A stretch of DNA of 64,000 nucleotides from Psychrobacter luti. Lineage in GTDB: Bacteria; Pseudomonadota; Gammaproteobacteria; Pseudomonadales; Moraxellaceae. Position 1 is the first letter of the stretch. Each line of letters opens with the position of its first letter. The notes under the pieces are model-generated. The model worked only from the letters and a program-made list of their open reading frames with translations, ran no database searches and was not told where the DNA came from. The stretch covers positions 124,001 through 188,000 of the forward strand of contig NZ_JACHXL010000003.1 in the NCBI RefSeq assembly GCF_014192115.1, written 5' to 3'. The position numbers and the translations under genes were made by a program. Positions 42,116 through 52,019 of this stretch are shown in pieces.

Positions 42116-44314
42116 ATGACAAAGCCGCAAGTTGCTCAAGGTATTAAGGATAAAAATGCCAAGCGCCAAAATAACATGCCAGATCGTCTTAAAAAAACGA
42201 CGCTAAAAACCAGCGCCTTGGGTTTGGCGACGGCGATGGGTGCAATGGGTTTGTCGCAAGTCGCTTGTGCCGAACTCACTTGGGGTAGTGATAGTAGCTA
42301 TCCGCAAGAAGGCAAGTATCAGCCAGAAAGTTATCAGCCGCAGAGCTATCAGCCTGACAATTATCAACCACAGAGTGCGCCGTCAAACAGCAGCTATCAA
42401 GCAAATAATGGCGTGGGCTCATTTACAGCGGCGGCGATTGCAGCAGAGCGCGGTGATGTCAACGCGCTTTATAATTATGAGCAAGCGATGAGTGGCGGCT
42501 TGTTCGCCATGTATCCGACTTATTGGCGTATGAATGTCGATTTGAATTCGCAAAGTCCAGCGGCGGTGTCACAGTTTGTGCGTCAATATCCAGATACGGT
42601 GATGGCAGAAAAACTCGCGGCTGATTTTGCGGAAACCAAAGCGGGCTCCAATGATTATGCCGCCGTACGCCAAGTGGCGAACCTGATTACCAACGCTGAT
42701 GATAGTGAGCGCTGTGCGGTTGCGCTTGGGTTTAATAATGGTGGCGATAGCATGCGCGCTATGGCAGCCAAGCCCGATGTCTGGCTGACCACCAAAAAGC
42801 AGCCAGCCTTGTGCGACCAATTGGCGCTAGAGATGAATAATAACGCCCTGATTAGCAATCAAGATAGAGTATCACGCCTCAAGCGTATGCTGCGTAAAGG
42901 TAAAACAGGCGATATTATGGCGCTGTCTTCACGTCTGGGTACGCCTATTCCTTACTCGTCGTTGAGTGAAATTCAGCTGAATCCATCATCATTTTTTAGC
43001 CGCTTTGCCCGCGAAGCAAATACGCAAACCAATCAATACTTGTATTTATATGCGTTGGGGCGCGTGGCGGAAAAATCCTATCGCGAGGCGGCGCTACAAC
43101 TAGACTTTGATATTAAGCAAGACAATCAGCGCTCAGCTAAGTTATTAAATGATGACACCCGTCGTTATGCTTATCGTATTCTTGGCGTACAGCGCATGAA
43201 TCACAATACCGATGATGGCTTTAATGTTGAAGCGGTTGACTGGTTCCGTAATAGTTTAGATGATGACTTTAGCTTTGAAGAAGCCGAATATTATGCCATG
43301 GCAGCGATTCGCTTTAGTCGCTGGGATGATGTGGTCGAAGCCATCTCAAAAATGGACGCCGAAACGCAAAAAACCAATCAATGGCAATATTGGCTGGCTC
43401 GTGCTTATGAGCAATCAAGTGATGCTAACAAACGCAGTACTGCCAAAAAAATGTATCAAAACTTGGCAAAAAGTAATGAGTATTATGGCTTAATGGCAAA
43501 GGATAAAGTCGGTCAGCGTTTTGATGCCAGTCGCTTAGGTGGTAGTAACCTACCCAACGTCAGTACCGCTGACCGCGCGCGCGTCATGCAAAACCCACAC
43601 TTTGCACGGGCATTTGCTCTATATAATGCCGATGCCAGTCGCGCCTATGCCAACCGTGAGTGGAACTGGGCGGTGAAAAAAGCCCGTGATAGTCGCGATG
43701 AGAATTTGATTATTGCCGCCGCGCGCCAAGCGTATGATATGGGCTGGCTCGACCGTGCCATATATGCAATTGACAATACTGACAACGTAAACAGCGTTGC
43801 GATATCGCATCCGATGCCGCACCAATCAGCAGTCGTTCGACACAGTCAGTCGGCGGGTATCGATCCAGCGTGGGCATATGGCATCATGCGTCAAGAAAGT
43901 CGTTTTGTGGCCTCTGCACGCTCAAACGTTGGCGCCAGCGGTCTTATGCAGGTCATGCCTGATACAGCAAAATATATTGCCCGTAACTTAGGCGAGACTT
44001 ATAGCGCCAGCCGTGCAAATAGCGGCGATACCAATATCCGTTATGGTACTTGGTATATGGGCGATATCTTTGGCAAATTGAACAGCCAGCCTGTTTTGGC
44101 AACGGCAGGCTATAACGCCGGCCCAAATAATGCCAAACGCTGGCAGCCGACTTATGGCTCACTTTCTGCTGACCAGTATGTAGAGTCGATTGCCTTTCCT
44201 GAAACCCGTAGTTACGTCAAACACGTGATGGAAAACGCTACTATTTATAGCAGTCTATTAGGTCGTGATCAGCCTATCAGCCAGCGTATGGGAACGGTTC
44301 CTGCGGCATTCTAA
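42116..44314 (+). CDS. slt: Soluble lytic murein transglycosylase
   Basis: A 732-residue precursor. The long N-terminus ends in a signal peptide (ALGLATAMGAMGLSQVACA). Next comes a repeat region built of Tyr-Gln-Pro pentapeptides (four units of SYQPx type, about residues 68-85), then an all-helical superhelix, then the SLT domain. Its catalytic glutamate is E594 in GIMRQESRF, followed by GASGLMQVMP and AGYNAGPNNAKRW, all classical. It cleaves peptidoglycan to 1,6-anhydro-muropeptides, which AmpD (52586-53173) later processes. A terminator follows. Confidence 0.93.
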   Translation: MTKPQVAQGIKDKNAKRQNNMPDRLKKTTLKTSALGLATAMGAMGLSQVACAELTWGSDSSYPQEGKYQPESYQPQSYQPDNYQPQSAPSNSSYQANNGVGSFTAAAIAAERGDVNALYNYEQAMSGGLFAMYPTYWRMNVDLNSQSPAAVSQFVRQYPDTVMAEKLAADFAETKAGSNDYAAVRQVANLITNADDSERCAVALGFNNGGDSMRAMAAKPDVWLTTKKQPALCDQLALEMNNNALISNQDRVSRLKRMLRKGKTGDIMALSSRLGTPIPYSSLSEIQLNPSSFFSRFAREANTQTNQYLYLYALGRVAEKSYREAALQLDFDIKQDNQRSAKLLNDDTRRYAYRILGVQRMNHNTDDGFNVEAVDWFRNSLDDDFSFEEAEYYAMAAIRFSRWDDVVEAISKMDAETQKTNQWQYWLARAYEQSSDANKRSTAKKMYQNLAKSNEYYGLMAKDKVGQRFDASRLGGSNLPNVSTADRARVMQNPHFARAFALYNADASRAYANREWNWAVKKARDSRDENLIIAAARQAYDMGWLDRAIYAIDNTDNVNSVAISHPMPHQSAVVRHSQSAGIDPAWAYGIMRQESRFVASARSNVGASGLMQVMPDTAKYIARNLGETYSASRANSGDTNIRYGTWYMGDIFGKLNSQPVLATAGYNAGPNNAKRWQPTYGSLSADQYVESIAFPETRSYVKHVMENATIYSSLLGRDQPISQRMGTVPAAF

Positions 44315-44333
44315 TGCTTTTTCCTTACCCTAT

Positions 44334-44368
44334 AAAACCACTATCAGCTTGCTGCTAGTGGTTTTTTT
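44334..44368 (+). terminator. slt terminator
   Basis: A hairpin with arms AAAACCACTA and TAGTGGTTTT (inner CAGC/GCTG also pairs) and a T-run. Confidence 0.85.
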
Positions 44369-44763
44369 ATAAGCGTTTCTTTTATAAGTACGGTTTTTAT
44401 ATGTAAGGCTTTTATATGCATTACTTTCATATAAGGTGCTTTTGGAGCGCTGATATATGACGGTTTTAAGTCGTACTTTTAAAATAAGTTATTCACTTTT
44501 TAAGCACTGTTTACGTTTTTGCTATAGATTAAAAAAAGCAATTTGCTACCATGACTCTAAGTACCGTCTGCGTTTTTCGTTGGTTGATTCTTAGGCTGCT
44601 GATATTTTAAAAGCAAACTGGCTTAATGCCGAATACAACCAACTCTAGAAGCTATCTTCTTCATTGTTAAATGCTCTAACCTCTTATGATTAAAAAATAT
44701 TTCACTCTGCCTATACGGTCGCAAGTAAAGCGTCGGTCATGTGTTCAGACAAAGGTGGGCTCG
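44369..44763. other. Intergenic region slt / RNase T2-like gene
   Basis: About 395 bases. Four degenerate units of about 16 bases (TTTTATAAGTACGG, TTTTATATGTAAGG, TTTTATATGCATTA, TTTCATATAAGGTG) lie at about 44384-44442. No gene or RNA is recognised. Confidence 0.4.
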
Positions 44764-45471
44764 ATGTCAAAGACAAGGCTATCGGAGCATTTTAATCAAT
44801 GCTTGATCAGCAAAAAGTATGAAAGTAAGGGCAATGTTGCTAATGCTACGATAGGTATTACAGCTTTACTTTTGCTGCAGGGTGTCATGGTATTGCCAGC
44901 GCAAGCGGCAAGTGCTGCCAAAACGGGACAGCGTGTATTGATGATTGAGATGACGCCAGCGCTGTGTAGTTTACAACCGACGCGTGCGCGTATGCGCCAG
45001 TGTTTGGAAGGCTATTCGTTAACTGTTTCAGGTTTGGATATGGGTTATGGCGAGCGCTGCGGGCGTGGTAGTGAGCCACGTTTGACGCCACTACAATTAA
45101 AAGTCGTCAACCGTATCATGCCCGATACCACCGTGCGTACCCAAGCATGGCAACGGTATGGCATCTGTAGTCCGCTTAGCGCCAGTAATTATTTTCGTCA
45201 AATCACTAACTATGCCGGCGACTTAAAACTGCCGAGTGAATTGAATACGGGCAACAGTTATACGGTATTAAAATCGCGTTTTGTGGGACAAATGACCCGC
45301 TTAAACAGTGGTATGTCAGCGGATAGCGTTGATTTGATTTGTCAGGCAGGTGCGCGTCGTCAAATGGTTTTGACAGATGTCCATGTTTGTTATGAAGGCA
45401 GTGCGTTTGGCACTTGTAGCAACGTCGTCGATAACTGTGGCAGTAAATTTATTATCTCAGGCGGCAAGTAA
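44764..45471 (+). CDS. Secreted RNase T2-like protein lacking catalytic residues
   Basis: About 235 residues from the ATG at 44764, which has AAAGGTGG upstream; the frame runs back to 44686 without a ribosome site there. A signal peptide (TALLLLQGVMVLPAQA) precedes a cysteine-rich mature part. Counting from 44686, TVSGLDMG (113-120) aligns with the RNase T2 CAS I motif HGLWP, and AWQRYGICS (154-162) with CAS II HEWxKHGTCS. The catalytic His residues are replaced (S115, Q153, Y158). The end TDVHVCYEG fits RNase T2 beta-strand VxIC. It is likely a periplasmic pseudoenzyme; the function is unknown. Confidence 0.6.
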   Translation: MSKTRLSEHFNQCLISKKYESKGNVANATIGITALLLLQGVMVLPAQAASAAKTGQRVLMIEMTPALCSLQPTRARMRQCLEGYSLTVSGLDMGYGERCGRGSEPRLTPLQLKVVNRIMPDTTVRTQAWQRYGICSPLSASNYFRQITNYAGDLKLPSELNTGNSYTVLKSRFVGQMTRLNSGMSADSVDLICQAGARRQMVLTDVHVCYEGSAFGTCSNVVDNCGSKFIISGGK

Positions 45472-45925
45472 GCAGCAAGTAGGCATTATTCATAATCAGT
45501 AATGAACTACAAAGAATATCCCTTTAGATTTTTAGGGCGTGATTATTCATAAGCAAAAACGACCATGTTATGTATTTGACGGTAATACAACTTATGTAGT
45601 CGTATTAAATTCTCTTAAATAATGCTATTAAAAGTCCTATGAGTTCTTTTCTTTGACCACCTCTTATATCCCTCTAAGACTTTATTTTTATAGCTTTTTA
45701 TAACAAGATAAAACATCTGTTCGTATAAAATGTAACAATATAACCAGCATAGTTATCTATCACATTCGCGCTTTCTCTAGACGGTTAATAGGCTGAGGTG
45801 CTACACTAGCTCTCGGTTTATGACTGCTATATTCAGCGAGTAAATCGCTATCTAAAACGATCATCCTCAATCAGAACCATCAATCAGAATCATGAATTAT
45901 CTAATCTATAATTAGGGAGTATTCA
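45472..45925. other. Intergenic region upstream of mdh
   Basis: 454 bases, AT-rich. A direct repeat of TCAATCAGAA(C/T)CAT occurs near 45869-45895. No gene is recognised; it should contain the mdh promoter. Confidence 0.4.
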
Positions 45926-46915
45926 ATGTCAATGAAACAGCCTTTACGTGTTGCCGTCACTGGTGCCGCTGGTAATATCAGCTATGCTATGTTATTTCGT
46001 ATTGCATCTGGTGAGATGCTAGGTAAAGATCAGCCAGTTATTTTGCAATTGCTTGAAATCGCCCCAGCACTTGACGCCCTAAAGGGTGTGGTCATGGAGT
46101 TAGAAGACTGTGCATTCCCATTATTGGCCGGTATCGTTCAAACTGATGATGCGACCGTTGCATTCAAAGATGTAGACTATGCTTTGCTAGTCGGTTCACG
46201 TCCTCGTGGCCCAGGTATGGAACGTAAAGATTTGCTAGAAGCCAACGCTGCGATTTTCTCAGCCCAAGGTAAAGCATTGAACGACGTTGCAAGCCGTGAT
46301 GTAAAAGTATTGGTCGTCGGTAACCCTGCCAACACCAACGCACTTATCGCTCAGCGTAATGCGCCAGATTTAGATCCACGTAACTTTACTGCCATGACTC
46401 GCCTAGATCATAACCGTGCCATGGCACAGTTGGCTGAGAAAACAGACAGCACTGTTAATGACATCAAAAACATGACTATCTGGGGTAACCACTCATCTAC
46501 TCAGTATCCAGACCTAACGTCTGCGACTGTAAACGGTAAGCCAGCACTAGATTTAGTCGATCGCGAATGGTACGAAGCTACTTATATCCCAGAAGTACAA
46601 CAACGCGGTGCCGCTATCATTAAAGCGCGCGGCGCATCATCTGCCGCTTCTGCTGCCAACGCTGCTATTGCACACGTACGTACATGGGCACTAGGTACTG
46701 ATGAGAATGATTGGGTATCTATGGGCGTTTATTCAAACGGCGAATACGGTATTGCTGAAGGCTTAATCTACTCATTCCCAGTAACCTGCGCTAACGGCGA
46801 CTGGTCTATCGTAGAAGGCGTTGACGTGTCATCAGATTTCTCAAAAGAGAAAATGGCCGCCACTGAGCAAGAGCTTAGCGAAGAGCGTGATGCAGTAGCA
46901 CACCTGCTTCCATAA
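45926..46915 (+). CDS. mdh: Malate dehydrogenase
   Basis: A 329-residue malate dehydrogenase of the LDH-like type 2 group found in Moraxellaceae. The NAD loop is [21 protein letters not shown], the substrate-loop arginines are in [21 protein letters not shown] carries a catalytic aspartate, and [11 protein letters not shown] contains the catalytic histidine. It converts malate and oxaloacetate in the TCA cycle. The ribosome site is GGGAG, 6 bases upstream. The gene is monocistronic, with a terminator after it, and its codon use fits high expression. Confidence 0.97.
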   Translation: MSMKQPLRVAVTGAAGNISYAMLFRIASGEMLGKDQPVILQLLEIAPALDALKGVVMELEDCAFPLLAGIVQTDDATVAFKDVDYALLVGSRPRGPGMERKDLLEANAAIFSAQGKALNDVASRDVKVLVVGNPANTNALIAQRNAPDLDPRNFTAMTRLDHNRAMAQLAEKTDSTVNDIKNMTIWGNHSSTQYPDLTSATVNGKPALDLVDREWYEATYIPEVQQRGAAIIKARGASSAASAANAAIAHVRTWALGTDENDWVSMGVYSNGEYGIAEGLIYSFPVTCANGDWSIVEGVDVSSDFSKEKMAATEQELSEERDAVAHLLP

Positions 46916-46953
46916 GTAGGCAATCTACTTAAGCTGTTATATAAGATTTAATT

Positions 46954-46985
46954 AAAAAAGCCCTCTACGATAGAGGGTTTTTTTG
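46954..46985 (+). terminator. mdh terminator
   Basis: A stem AAAAAAGCCCTCTA / TAGAGGGTTTTTTT with a 3-base loop. Confidence 0.92.
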
Positions 46986-47133
46986 TGCCTTGCGTAACCA
47001 TCAATACAATTGCTAACGTTAGCTAAACGTTGGTTAACAGCTATTAGCATCAAGGTTGCTACAATAAAGTGGTTAATTTAAATAATAAGTACAATCAAAT
47101 CATTATTAATTTTTTGTCATTAAGGAAAAGACT

Positions 47134-47373
47134 ATGTTGGGTGAACCTGAATACAATATGAATGAGTTATTTGCGCAGTTAGGGCTTGATAGCTCGGATG
47201 AAGCGATTGATAGTTTTGTCGAAAATAATAAACTGGCAAAAGAAGAAAAGTTAATCGAAGCGGCGGTATGGAATGACAATCAGCGTGCCTTTTTGCAAGA
47301 AGAGTGGAATAAAGACGCCGCATGGGTAGAAGTTATCGATGATTTAAACGTGCGTATGCATCCTGATGCCTAA
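47134..47373 (+). CDS. DUF2789 family small protein
   Basis: A 79-residue acidic protein. The phrase ELFAQLGLDSSDEAIDSFVE and the C-terminal NDNQRAFLQEEWNKDAAWVE (W-x4-DD-like D-LN end) match DUF2789 proteins, whose function is unknown. It has a good ribosome site (AAGGAAAAGACT). It lies between mdh and the convergent ribF, with which it shares a terminator. Confidence 0.82.
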   Translation: MLGEPEYNMNELFAQLGLDSSDEAIDSFVENNKLAKEEKLIEAAVWNDNQRAFLQEEWNKDAAWVEVIDDLNVRMHPDA

Positions 47374-47398
47374 AAGATAATAAAATATTAGACTAAAT

Positions 47399-47436
47399 AA
47401 AAACCCACAGACGTTATTCACGCTGTGGGTTTTTTA
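47399..47436. terminator. Bidirectional intrinsic terminator, DUF2789 / ribF
   Basis: A stem AAAAACCCACAG / CTGTGGGTTTTTT between convergent genes. Confidence 0.9.
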
Positions 47437-47470
47437 TACATTAGTCTTTTATAGGCTCATAACTACTATT

Positions 47471-48511
47471 TTAATTCGACTGCTTAGCACGCCATTCGAG
47501 TAAATCGATAACATCGTTATGAATACCTGCTTTTAACGCCTCTAAACTCTCGTAATGGCGCTCGCCATGTAAATAATGCAAGAAGCGTACTTGTAAGGTT
47601 AAGCCATATAAATCTGCTTGTAGCTTAGGGAAATGTACCTCTAAGCGCCAATCATGCTCTTTATCTACCGAAGGTCTGATACCAATATTGGCCGTACCAA
47701 ATAAGCTATGCGGGCGTAAACCTGCAATCCCTGGATTTTCGCTATTTGTCAGTGCGGTCAAGCCGTTCGGTATGACATCACCATTATCATCAAGGCTAAC
47801 GACATCGACAGCAAAGATGCCATGTAACGCTGGTTTTATGCGTTTTAAGTCGACATTGGCAGTGGGGAAGTCCATAGTGCGACCGATTTTATCACCACCA
47901 ACGACAACGCCTGTCATCGCATAATCTCGACCCAATAAGGCATTAGCCGCATCGATGTCACCGGCCAATAATAGGTTACGTATACGCGTAGAGCTAATGC
48001 GAGCGCCTTTACCTTTATCATCGATCACGGTATGCAGATTGGTCACATCTAAGCCATAATCACGCAAAAACTGACTGTCACCGGTACGATCATGACCAAA
48101 TTTAAAGTCATCACCCAGTACCAATGCTTGTACGTTCAAACGCTGCGCTAAGATATCGGCAAATGCCTGCGCTGATAGCGAGCGAAACTCCGCATCAAAG
48201 CTTGCGACAATTAAAGTTTCAATGCCATACTCTGCCAGTAAAGCCTGTTTTTCGGCAAGATTGGTTAAGCGGGCAGGTGCGGTAGCTGGCGCAAAAAACT
48301 CACGTGGCTGGGGCTCAAATATCATGACTGCCGAGCCAATATTTTGTGCTTTGGCAATATCACGGACGTGCGCAAGCATCGCTTGATGACCCAAGTGTAC
48401 GCCATCAAAATTACCGATAGTCAGCACGCAGGGTGCTAAATCTACTGGGCTAGTATTGGCAGACAAAGCGCTTGGCGATGCCATCAGTTGCTCAAGAAAA
48501 TAGGTGTTCAT
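47471..48511 (-). CDS. ribF: Bifunctional riboflavin kinase / FAD synthetase
   Basis: A 346-residue two-domain enzyme. The N-terminal adenylyltransferase domain has TIGNFDGVHLGHQAML (HxGH) and GDDFKFGHDRTGD, followed by ISSTRIRNLL. The C-terminal flavokinase has GRTMDFPTANVDL. It makes FMN and FAD from riboflavin. The N-terminus is about 20 residues longer than usual, and the ATG at 48484 is an alternative start. Neither has a strong ribosome site. The typical neighbours ileS and murJ are not adjacent; murJ is 1.8 kb away. Confidence 0.95.
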   Translation of the reverse strand: MNTYFLEQLMASPSALSANTSPVDLAPCVLTIGNFDGVHLGHQAMLAHVRDIAKAQNIGSAVMIFEPQPREFFAPATAPARLTNLAEKQALLAEYGIETLIVASFDAEFRSLSAQAFADILAQRLNVQALVLGDDFKFGHDRTGDSQFLRDYGLDVTNLHTVIDDKGKGARISSTRIRNLLLAGDIDAANALLGRDYAMTGVVVGGDKIGRTMDFPTANVDLKRIKPALHGIFAVDVVSLDDNGDVIPNGLTALTNSENPGIAGLRPHSLFGTANIGIRPSVDKEHDWRLEVHFPKLQADLYGLTLQVRFLHYLHGERHYESLEALKAGIHNDVIDLLEWRAKQSN

Positions 48512-48840
48512 AAATTTTCAGCTATGATAGATAAGACCAGATAAAAAATAAAAAACACACCTCTACCAAAGATTGATGTGTCTAAAATCAGTCATTATAA
48601 AGTAAAATAGCCATACTAACATCCTATAGTCTGCTGATAATCAAACAACCACGTTAACAGCTCAAAAGGTAGCATTTTTATTTTTCTTACGTTGCTTGCT
48701 TTGTTAGTTACTTCCGCTACGTACAGCTAGATTAGATAAAAGATGCAACGATTAAGTGTTAAGCCTTAAATACTTATTACTAATCAGCCGTTATTTATTA
48801 CTTATCATTTATTTTTACTATTAATAACCATGGAAACGCT
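48512..48840. other. ribF-GNAT divergent intergenic region
   Basis: 329 AT-rich bases with no gene or RNA element that I recognise. There is no FMN riboswitch in the part upstream of ribF. Confidence 0.4.
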
Positions 48841-49485
48841 ATGCCTGATGCTATCTCTGTCGCTGCTTGTCATAAAGCCTCTCATTCGATGGCACCTGTC
48901 TTGGCAATTAATAAGCTCAATGAGGGCTTTACGGTACAGCGTGCCAATAAAGAAGACTTGCCAGAAATTTTAGCGATTTATAACCAAAGTATCGCGGGCA
49001 AACAAGCAACGGCCAATCTAACGCCAGTGAGTTGTGAAGAGCGTCAGGATTGGTTTGATGAGCATGTAAATAGTGCTACGCGACCTATTTATATTGTTCG
49101 TGCTGTTGAAGAGTTAGAAGTTGTAGGTACTGAAGGTGAGGCGCAAACAGTATCGTCAATCGTCGCTTGGGGCAGCTTTAGTGATTTGTATGCACGACCG
49201 GCTTATCATATCAGCACTGAGATTAGTATTTACTTGCATCAGAATTATCACGGTCAAGGATTGGGTAGCTTATTGACACGTTGGATGCTGACGCAAGCGC
49301 CGAGCTTAGGTATTCATAATGTGGTGGCACTTATCTTTGCTCATAATCAACCAAGCTTAGGATTGTTCCGTAAGCTTGGGTTTGAGCAATGGGGCTATAT
49401 GCCAAAGGTTTGCGATATGCAGGGGTTTATCGCTGATGTGGTGATGCTTGGTAAAGCAGTGATAGCAGCTAATAATGCCAAATGA
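48841..49485 (+). CDS. GNAT acetyltransferase, phosphinothricin acetyltransferase-like
   Basis: A 214-residue protein of the PAT/YncA group. RANKEDLPEILAIYNQSI at the start and EISIYLHQNYHGQGLGSLL, with the Q/R-x-x-G-x-G acetyl-CoA loop, are typical. NQPSLGLFRKLGFEQWG follows. The first 35 residues are extra. YncA-type enzymes acetylate amino acid analogues; the substrate here is not set. It is a single gene, and a weak GGAAA precedes the ATG. Confidence 0.88.
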   Translation: MPDAISVAACHKASHSMAPVLAINKLNEGFTVQRANKEDLPEILAIYNQSIAGKQATANLTPVSCEERQDWFDEHVNSATRPIYIVRAVEELEVVGTEGEAQTVSSIVAWGSFSDLYARPAYHISTEISIYLHQNYHGQGLGSLLTRWMLTQAPSLGIHNVVALIFAHNQPSLGLFRKLGFEQWGYMPKVCDMQGFIADVVMLGKAVIAANNAK

Positions 49486-49515
49486 AGTAAATTTAGATAT
49501 TAGTAGATAGGTGTT

Positions 49516-50154
49516 CTATCCTAAAATCTTCCATTTTCCATCTATCTTTTGTAGCTCATAAGCCAAGGGTGCAGGCTCGCTTTGTCCCCTTAGCATCAAC
49601 TCGCCAGTGATGGTGGCACGGGTTTTATCATTATTGTATTTGGTGTCGGTGATAGTGACGCCATCAACCGTTTGCTGAAAAGCCGACTGGGTCTTAGCAA
49701 GCTCTTCCTCGAAATTTGCCATATCTACTTTATAGTAGGTAGCAGCTTGCTTGACGTCGCCATAATACAAGCTGTCTAGAGCTTGTTTAACGGTATCTTC
49801 TGGCGTCCCGTCTTGGGTCGGATTGGTGACTAAGCTTTTTTGCTTAGCGGCAGCAGTGACTGGATTGAGATTGTCGTTAGCAATCGTGGTTTCATCCTTT
49901 GTGCTATCTGCTGCCTGTTTACTATCAGTTTTAGTGCCTGTTAATTCTACTTGGCTCGCGTCGTTCTCAGATGTTTGCGCGACCGCTGTAGCATCTTCAT
50001 TATTACTGGCCGCCGTCTCAGTTTCACCCTTACCATTATTGCTACAACCACTTAAAAGTAGTCCGGTGCTCAGGATGCCCGCAGTCAATAGGGTTGGTAA
50101 GCGTAACAAGGTTGCTGATAAAGCTGTTTGTGAAGCTGATGATTTAGTCGTCAT
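49516..50154 (-). CDS. Lipoprotein with DUF4878-like domain
   Basis: About 212 residues from the ATG at 50154 (TGAGGA upstream); a TTG frame extends to 50166. The signal peptide ends in LLLSGC (C37), followed by a Thr/Ser/Asp-rich linker of about 70 residues. The C-terminal domain starts at EDTVKQALDSLYYGDVKQAA and ends in DGKWKILG, a pattern of NTF2-like/DUF4878 lipoproteins. Function unknown. It lies 120 bp downstream of murJ on the same strand. Confidence 0.78.
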   Translation of the reverse strand: MTTKSSASQTALSATLLRLPTLLTAGILSTGLLLSGCSNNGKGETETAASNNEDATAVAQTSENDASQVELTGTKTDSKQAADSTKDETTIANDNLNPVTAAAKQKSLVTNPTQDGTPEDTVKQALDSLYYGDVKQAATYYKVDMANFEEELAKTQSAFQQTVDGVTITDTKYNNDKTRATITGELMLRGQSEPAPLAYELQKIDGKWKILG

Positions 50155-50288
50155 ATTAGTCCTCAAAATTCATTTATTCATTAGACAGTAATTATGGCAA
50201 CTATCAGCAGCGTTCACTGTCAATTCTCATACTAAGCTTGTTTTGGTTTGGTAAGTTAAAGCCTTGCCTAGTGCTTAAAAGTTAACCC

Positions 50289-51839
50289 TTAACCATGTTT
50301 TAGCTGGCGCGGACGGAAGCCTGTTGCTAATAGCACGACGCCATAAACCACTGCACCGACGACGCACATAATCAGTAGCGCGACGATACGTTTCCATTGA
50401 AAATCATTGGTTGGGAAATAGGGCAGCATGACATAAAGCACCGCAATCATAGAGGCGGTAGAAATTCCAAACTGGCCAAAGAGTTTTTTCCAGTGGCTAC
50501 CAAAGCGGAAAATATCACGCTTATGCAAGAAGTAATATAACAAGCCTGCGTTCACAAATGCTGCGCCCGTGGTTGCCAGTGCCAAACCACCATGCAACGG
50601 CATATCGAAGAAGTAAAATATGCCGATAAAAATGACACTAAAAACCATGTTGGCAAAAACGGAAACAATACCAATTCTGACTGGCGTTCTGGTGTCTTGA
50701 CGGGCGAAAAAGGCGGGTGCGAAGATTTTAATTAACATAAAACCTAAAATGCCGCCTGCCATGCTTTTTAACGCCAATGAGCTCATTTGTGCATCGCGTA
50801 AGGTAAATTCGCCACGTAAAAACAGCGCCTGCATAAGTACGTCAGAGAGTATAAATAGTGCCGCCGATGCTGGAACGCCGACCAAAATAATTAAGCGTGC
50901 TGCCCAGTCAATGGTCTTTTTAAAGCTAACGTCATCTTTTCGCGCTTCACTTTTTGATAGACTTGGCAAAATGACCGTGCCTATGGCCACGCCAATTAAC
51001 CCTAATGGTAACTCGCTCATACGCTCGGCAGCATAAAGCCAAGAAACCGAACCGCCAATCATTAATGAAGCAAAGATAGTGTTCAGTAGTAGATTAATCT
51101 GAGTGACAGAGACGCCAAAAATAGCCGGCAGCATCAGCTTTAAAATACGGCGAACGCCTTCATGCTGAAAGTCAATCTTGGGTGCAACTAACAGCTTTTG
51201 CTGCGAGAGTTGGGGCAGTTGTATCAATAGCTGGAGTAAACCTGCTATAGCGACAGAATAGCCAAGCGCCATAATAGGGACATCAAACATCGGCGCGAAC
51301 ACCAGCGCACCACCAATCATAGATAGATTGAGTAGCACTGGCGCAAAGGCTGGCGCGGCAAAACGGCCGTAGCTTTGCAAAATACCGCTGGCAAAGGCGG
51401 TCATAGAAATAAATAATAAATAAGGAAAGGTTAGGCGTAGCAGCTCAGCGGTGATGGCAAATTTATCAGGCTGATTGGCAAAACCGGGCGCAAATAAAGT
51501 CACCACCCAAGGGGCGATTAAAATTACCACGACCGTCAGCATGGATAATACTAACAGCAGCGCTCCTGAAGTGCGACTGACTAAAATCTGTACCTGCTGT
51601 AGGCTATATTTTTCTTTATATTCTGACAGCACAGGGACAAACGCTTGGCTAAAAGCCCCTTCTGCAAATAGACGGCGCAAAAAGTTCGGTATCTTAAAGG
51701 CGACCAAAAAGGCGTCCATCAGACCACCTGCCCCAAAGACACCTAGTAATACGATATCGCGTACCAGACCTAAAATACGCGACAGCATGGTCATACTACT
51801 GACCACCATGGTTGAACGAAATAACCGACTTTTTGCCAT
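50289..51839 (-). CDS. murJ: Lipid II flippase MurJ
   Basis: A 516-residue membrane protein with 14 predicted segments. The N-terminus SRILGLVRDIVLLGVFGAGG and FRRLFAEGAFSQAFVPVLSEY are MurJ/MviN hallmarks. The essential arginines of the central cavity lie in these stretches. It moves lipid II to the periplasmic face for peptidoglycan assembly. It is next to ampD, with an extra unknown gene in between. The ribosome site is TAGG before the ATG. Confidence 0.96.
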   Translation of the reverse strand: MAKSRLFRSTMVVSSMTMLSRILGLVRDIVLLGVFGAGGLMDAFLVAFKIPNFLRRLFAEGAFSQAFVPVLSEYKEKYSLQQVQILVSRTSGALLLVLSMLTVVVILIAPWVVTLFAPGFANQPDKFAITAELLRLTFPYLLFISMTAFASGILQSYGRFAAPAFAPVLLNLSMIGGALVFAPMFDVPIMALGYSVAIAGLLQLLIQLPQLSQQKLLVAPKIDFQHEGVRRILKLMLPAIFGVSVTQINLLLNTIFASLMIGGSVSWLYAAERMSELPLGLIGVAIGTVILPSLSKSEARKDDVSFKKTIDWAARLIILVGVPASAALFILSDVLMQALFLRGEFTLRDAQMSSLALKSMAGGILGFMLIKIFAPAFFARQDTRTPVRIGIVSVFANMVFSVIFIGIFYFFDMPLHGGLALATTGAAFVNAGLLYYFLHKRDIFRFGSHWKKLFGQFGISTASMIAVLYVMLPYFPTNDFQWKRIVALLIMCVVGAVVYGVVLLATGFRPRQLKHG

Positions 51840-52019
51840 GAGAACCTATTCTGCTAATTTATTTGATGAAGGTTGTTTGCTGGTGTAGTGTTGTCAAAAA
51901 ACTGACGGATTATAGCACTTTCATTGTCCTGATAAATGGATTGAATATGGAATATAGAATGATAAAAAATCGTTGATAAGTGGCGATAATTTTTTTAATT
52001 GCGACAAATAAATTAAAAA

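Noticed and set aside
48540-48590. Hairpin ACACA...TGTGT with a T-rich flank near ribF
   Set aside because: The stem is weak (five pairs, long loop) and lies upstream of a start, where no gene needs a terminator.
48512-48700. FMN riboswitch upstream of ribF
   Set aside because: No RFN-type conserved stems are visible, and FMN riboswitches usually control ribB or transporters in this group.
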